Assembly: GCA_934167785.1 (NCBI GenBank)
Contig: CAKPLX010000066.1
Coordinates: 1 to 5,733, forward strand
Direction: 5' to 3'
From: an uncultured Bacilli bacterium
GTDB lineage: Bacteria; Bacillota_I; Bacilli_A; RF39; UBA660
DNA length: 5,733 bases
Position 1 is the first letter of the stretch; every line of letters begins with the position of its first letter. The position numbers and the translations under genes were made by a program. Of this stretch, positions 1-3,300 are shown in pieces. The notes beneath the pieces are model-generated. The model made no database searches and was not told the DNA's origin. It saw only the letters and a program-made list of their open reading frames with translations.

Positions 1-1
1 T

Positions 2-45
2 AAAAATAATACCTAGAATTTATTGAATTCTAGGTATTATTTTTT
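2..45. terminator. Intrinsic terminator hairpin, possibly bidirectional
   Basis: A perfect inverted repeat pairs 2-20 with 26-44 around a 5-base loop (21-25, TATTG). The 19-bp stem has only three G:C pairs. The right arm ends in a T run (40-45) and the left arm begins with an A run (2-6), so it could stop transcription from either direction. It most likely ends an upstream gene outside the window and insulates the large gene from read-through. A protein-binding palindrome is possible, but the flanking T and A tracts favour a terminator. Confidence 0.8.
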
Positions 46-68
46 ATGATTTTTATATATGAAAAATA

Positions 69-97
69 TTGATAAAAAATTGCAATTATGGTATAAA
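69..97 (+). promoter_or_regulatory. Sigma-A-type promoter with extended -10
   Basis: A -35 element TTGATA (69-74, 5 of 6 consensus) lies 17 bp upstream of a -10 element TATAAA (92-97, 5 of 6). A TG at 89-90, one base before the -10, makes it an extended -10. Transcription would start near 103-106, giving a leader of about 30 nt before the ATG at 134. A second, weaker pair overlaps it: TTGCAA (80-85), a 16-bp spacer and TAGAAT (102-107). I see no operator or riboswitch in the short leader. AT-rich DNA yields chance promoter matches, but the spacing and extended -10 make this one convincing. Confidence 0.65.
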
Positions 98-121
98 TAA
101 ATAGAATAATTTTATGAGATA

Positions 122-128
122 AAAGGTG
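122..128 (+). promoter_or_regulatory. Ribosome binding site of the large surface-protein gene
   Basis: AAAGGTG lies 5 bases before the ATG at 134 and resembles the AAAGGAGG consensus. It fixes the start: the next in-frame ATG (209) lies inside the membrane helix and would destroy the N-terminal anchor. Confidence 0.75.
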
Positions 129-133
129 AAAAA

Positions 134-358
134 ATGAAAAAAATTTTAAATATAAATAAAAAATTTAAGAATAACAAAGGATCAATAACCTCATTTACAT
201 TGTTAAGTATGCTATTTTTTCTTGTTGTTGTAATAGCAATATATGCGAGTGTAAATACAAAAGTACAAAAACAAGAAAAAGAATTAAATACAATACAAAA
301 AAGCTATGAACAACAAGAAGAAATAAATGATATATATGAAAAAAAATATGATAATTAT
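134..358 (+). other. N-terminal pilin-like membrane anchor and coiled coil
   Basis: Residues 1-15 carry six Lys (2, 3, 9, 10, 12, 15) and no acidic residue. K15-G16-S17-I18-T19 follows, then one hydrophobic helix (about 18-38, core LLSMLFFLVVVIAIYA). The topology is basic side in, remainder out. Residues 42-75 are rich in Gln, Glu and Lys and probably form a short coiled coil. The Lys-Gly then hydrophobic layout resembles class III/Tad-type pseudopilin N-termini, but position +5 after the Gly is Phe, not Glu. There is no lipobox Cys. Options are an uncleaved anchor, cleavage after G16 by a prepilin-type peptidase, or an ordinary signal peptide cut near A38. Confidence 0.7.
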
Positions 359-3300
359 ATAAATTCTAAAACAAGTACAATACAAGTATATGCCGATACG
401 ACCTTAAAAGGAGAAGTGAAAGGGCAAAAAAAAAATACATTAGGAACAGTATATACCAATGTAGTTCAAAACAAAATAAAAATATTTGGAGGAGCAAATA
501 GTACATATGCATATTCTGAAACAGTAGATGGAAACAAAATGGTATTATCAGGAAATGAAATGACAATCCAAGCAACAACAAATGGAAAAACAATATATAC
601 TTGGATAAAAGGGGAGGATGGAGAATATACAAAATACTATACAGCAGTAACAGTAAAATTATCAACATTACAAGATAAAACAATATATGTCGCAGAGGGA
701 AAAAATACAGATATAGGGGAAATTAGTGGACAGAATAAAGGAAAAATAACATATTCACAAATAGATACAAATTATGTATCAGTGGAAAATGATAAAGTAA
801 TAGGAATAAAAGCAGGAGATACAACAATAACAGCAACAGAATCAAACGGTGGAGCACAAGCAAAAATAACAATAAAAATTGTAAAATTAACATTGGAAAA
901 AACAAAAGGAATAACAACAGTTGGTGATAATAAAAAAATCCAAGTATCAGGAATAAACAATGGAACAATATCAGCAAAATCAAATGATGAAACAATTGCT
1001 AAAGTAACGGTAAGTGGAACAGAGGTAACGGTAATACCGCAAAAAATAGGGAACACAAAAATAATAATAACAGAAAGTAATGCAGGAGCAAATATAGAAT
1101 ATGAGATACAAATTGTTGGAATAACATTAGCTCCAAATGGCGGAAAATATACAATACCAACAACAGGAAAAGCAACAATAAAAACAAAAGTAAAAGTAGA
1201 GAATGCAAGCAAAATAGAAATAGCATGGACATCATCAAAGCTAGAATGGAAAACAATAGAAAATAATAGTGAGACAATAAAAAGTGACTGTGAACCAGGA
1301 ACCTATTATTTATATGTAAAAGTAGATAATGAATATTTATATCAAAGTCAAGCTTTTATAGTTGGAGAAGAAAAGATAGCAATAAATATAAAAACAAGCA
1401 CAACAGAATGGACAAACCAAGATGTAACAGCAACAATAACATATCCAGATGTAACAACATTAAATACAAGAAAAGCGGGATATGGAGTAACACTAGCAAA
1501 TGCACAAACAGCGGCAACAAAAGCCACAGCACCAACAACAAATGTAACAGTAACTGCAAATGGATATATATATGCAACAGCAACAGACTCAGCAGGGAAT
1601 GTAATTACAGCAAGTAGACAGATAACTAATATAGATAAAGAAGGACCGACAATAACATCAGTAACAACAGGAACAAATACAACATATGCAGACACAGCAA
1701 CAATAGTAGCAAATGATGCATCAAAAATAGTAGCATATGGAATCAGCCAAAATGCAAATACACAACCAACAGATTGGATTTCAACAAATAAAATAGATTT
1801 AACAAATGTACCAACAAAAGTAGAAAATGGAGCAACATGGGCAAGAGTATTTTATCATAATTGTGTAAATGGAAGTGAATTATTTACATCAGAAGCAGAG
1901 GCATTATCAACAAATAGTAGATATAAATTTAGTGTATTATCAGATTTAGAAAATTATAGAAATTCTAATGGGGAATTTGAATTTTTATTACAATACCCAA
2001 ATGATACAAATCAATATAATAGATGGATACAAAAAGATAATCCAGCAAAAGTAACAGTAGCAAATGGAACTGGAAATGAAACGGCAGCTGGTTATAAAGC
2101 AGTTCATGTGGATTGGACAGGACAATATTGGGGAGGATTAACTAAATCAACAATCACAGCAACTTTTATAAATGGTTCAGTAGGGCATGGGAATTGGTTT
2201 TATGCAATAGGAGCATATAGCAAATATGTGTTAGGAATTCCGACATATGCTTCAACAGCATCAGTAGCAGAATTATGGGCAAGAATAGATAACTTAAATA
2301 AAGAAGGAAAACAAACAATAAATGCAACAATAGGAAATATAACAGAAAATGGAACATATTATGCATGGACAAAAGATATAGCAGGAAATGTATCATCAAA
2401 AGAATTCACTGTAAATAAAGTTGATAAAACAGCACCAACAATAACAAAACTTGAAGCAGATAATATAAATTGGACAAATCAAAGTGTAAATGTAACAGTA
2501 ACAGCAAATGATGCAGAATCAGGGCTATATACAGCAAGTCCATATGGATGGAATACAAATCAAGAATGGAAAAATTCATCAACAACAACAGTAACAGAAA
2601 GTGGAACATATACAGTATATGTAAGAAATGCAATAGGAAATGTATCATCAAAAGCTATAACAATAAGCAATATAGATAAAACAGCACCAACAGCACCAGT
2701 AATAACAGCAAAAATAGGAAGCGATACTGGAAGTACATATACAAGTGGAACATGGACAAATCAACCAGTAATAATAACAGCAGCATCAACAGATGAACAA
2801 TCAAAAATAAATAGGATTGAATATAGTTATGATAATAAAACATGGAAAACAGATTGGGGAACAGATTTAGTAACAAATGGAAATCAAAAGAGCATAAAAG
2901 GAACATGGAATTCAAATTATAATACAACAATTTATGTAAGAGCAGTAGATAATGTAGGAAATGTAAGTGCAGTATCAAGTATTGTATTAAGACAAGATAA
3001 AACGGCACCAACAGTAACATTAAGTCAAAACGGAGGCTCATATGCAAAACCAACAAGTGGAAATGCAACAATAAAAACCACAATAACAGCAGCAGATACA
3101 GGAGGAAGTGGACTGAAAACATTACAATATGCATGGTCAACAAGTAATACAACAGAACCAACAACATGGACAACATTCACAAATGGAACAACAGTAAGTA
3201 AAACAGACTGTGTAGCAGGAACATATTACTTATGGACAAATGTATATGATAATGCAGGAACAAGAGCAAGCACAGTAAAAGTAAGTGGAGGATTTGTAGT

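Noticed and set aside
46..133. Riboswitch, small RNA or leader peptide upstream of the gene
   Set aside because: The predicted leader is only about 30 nt and AT-rich, with no stable structure or short frame with an RBS; only the promoter and RBS are supportable.
209..211. Alternative start codon at the second in-frame ATG
   Set aside because: It has no RBS at suitable spacing and would remove the basic leader and part of the membrane helix; the ATG at 134 has AAAGGTG 5 bases upstream.
134..260. Lipoprotein signal
   Set aside because: There is no Cys after the hydrophobic segment; the first Cys is residue 386.
772..1212. - strand open frame of about 146 codons, Val/Phe/Ile/Pro-rich
   Set aside because: It lies over the BIG2-like domains of the + gene and has low-complexity composition caused by the reverse complement of ACA, GCA and ATA codons; no RBS is evident.
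1408..1617. + strand short frame rich in Asn, Ser, Lys and Cys, with a near copy at 3340-3549
   Set aside because: It is a frame-shifted reading of the duplicated module. The two resemble each other only because the underlying DNA is repeated.
2655..3176. Long - strand open frame encoding a Leu/Phe/Tyr-rich, membrane-like peptide
   Set aside because: It is the reverse complement of the A/ACA-rich coding strand. Similar frames recur wherever the repeats occur, composition is nearly all Leu/Phe/Ile/Tyr, and the continuous + frame has recognisable domains over the same bases.
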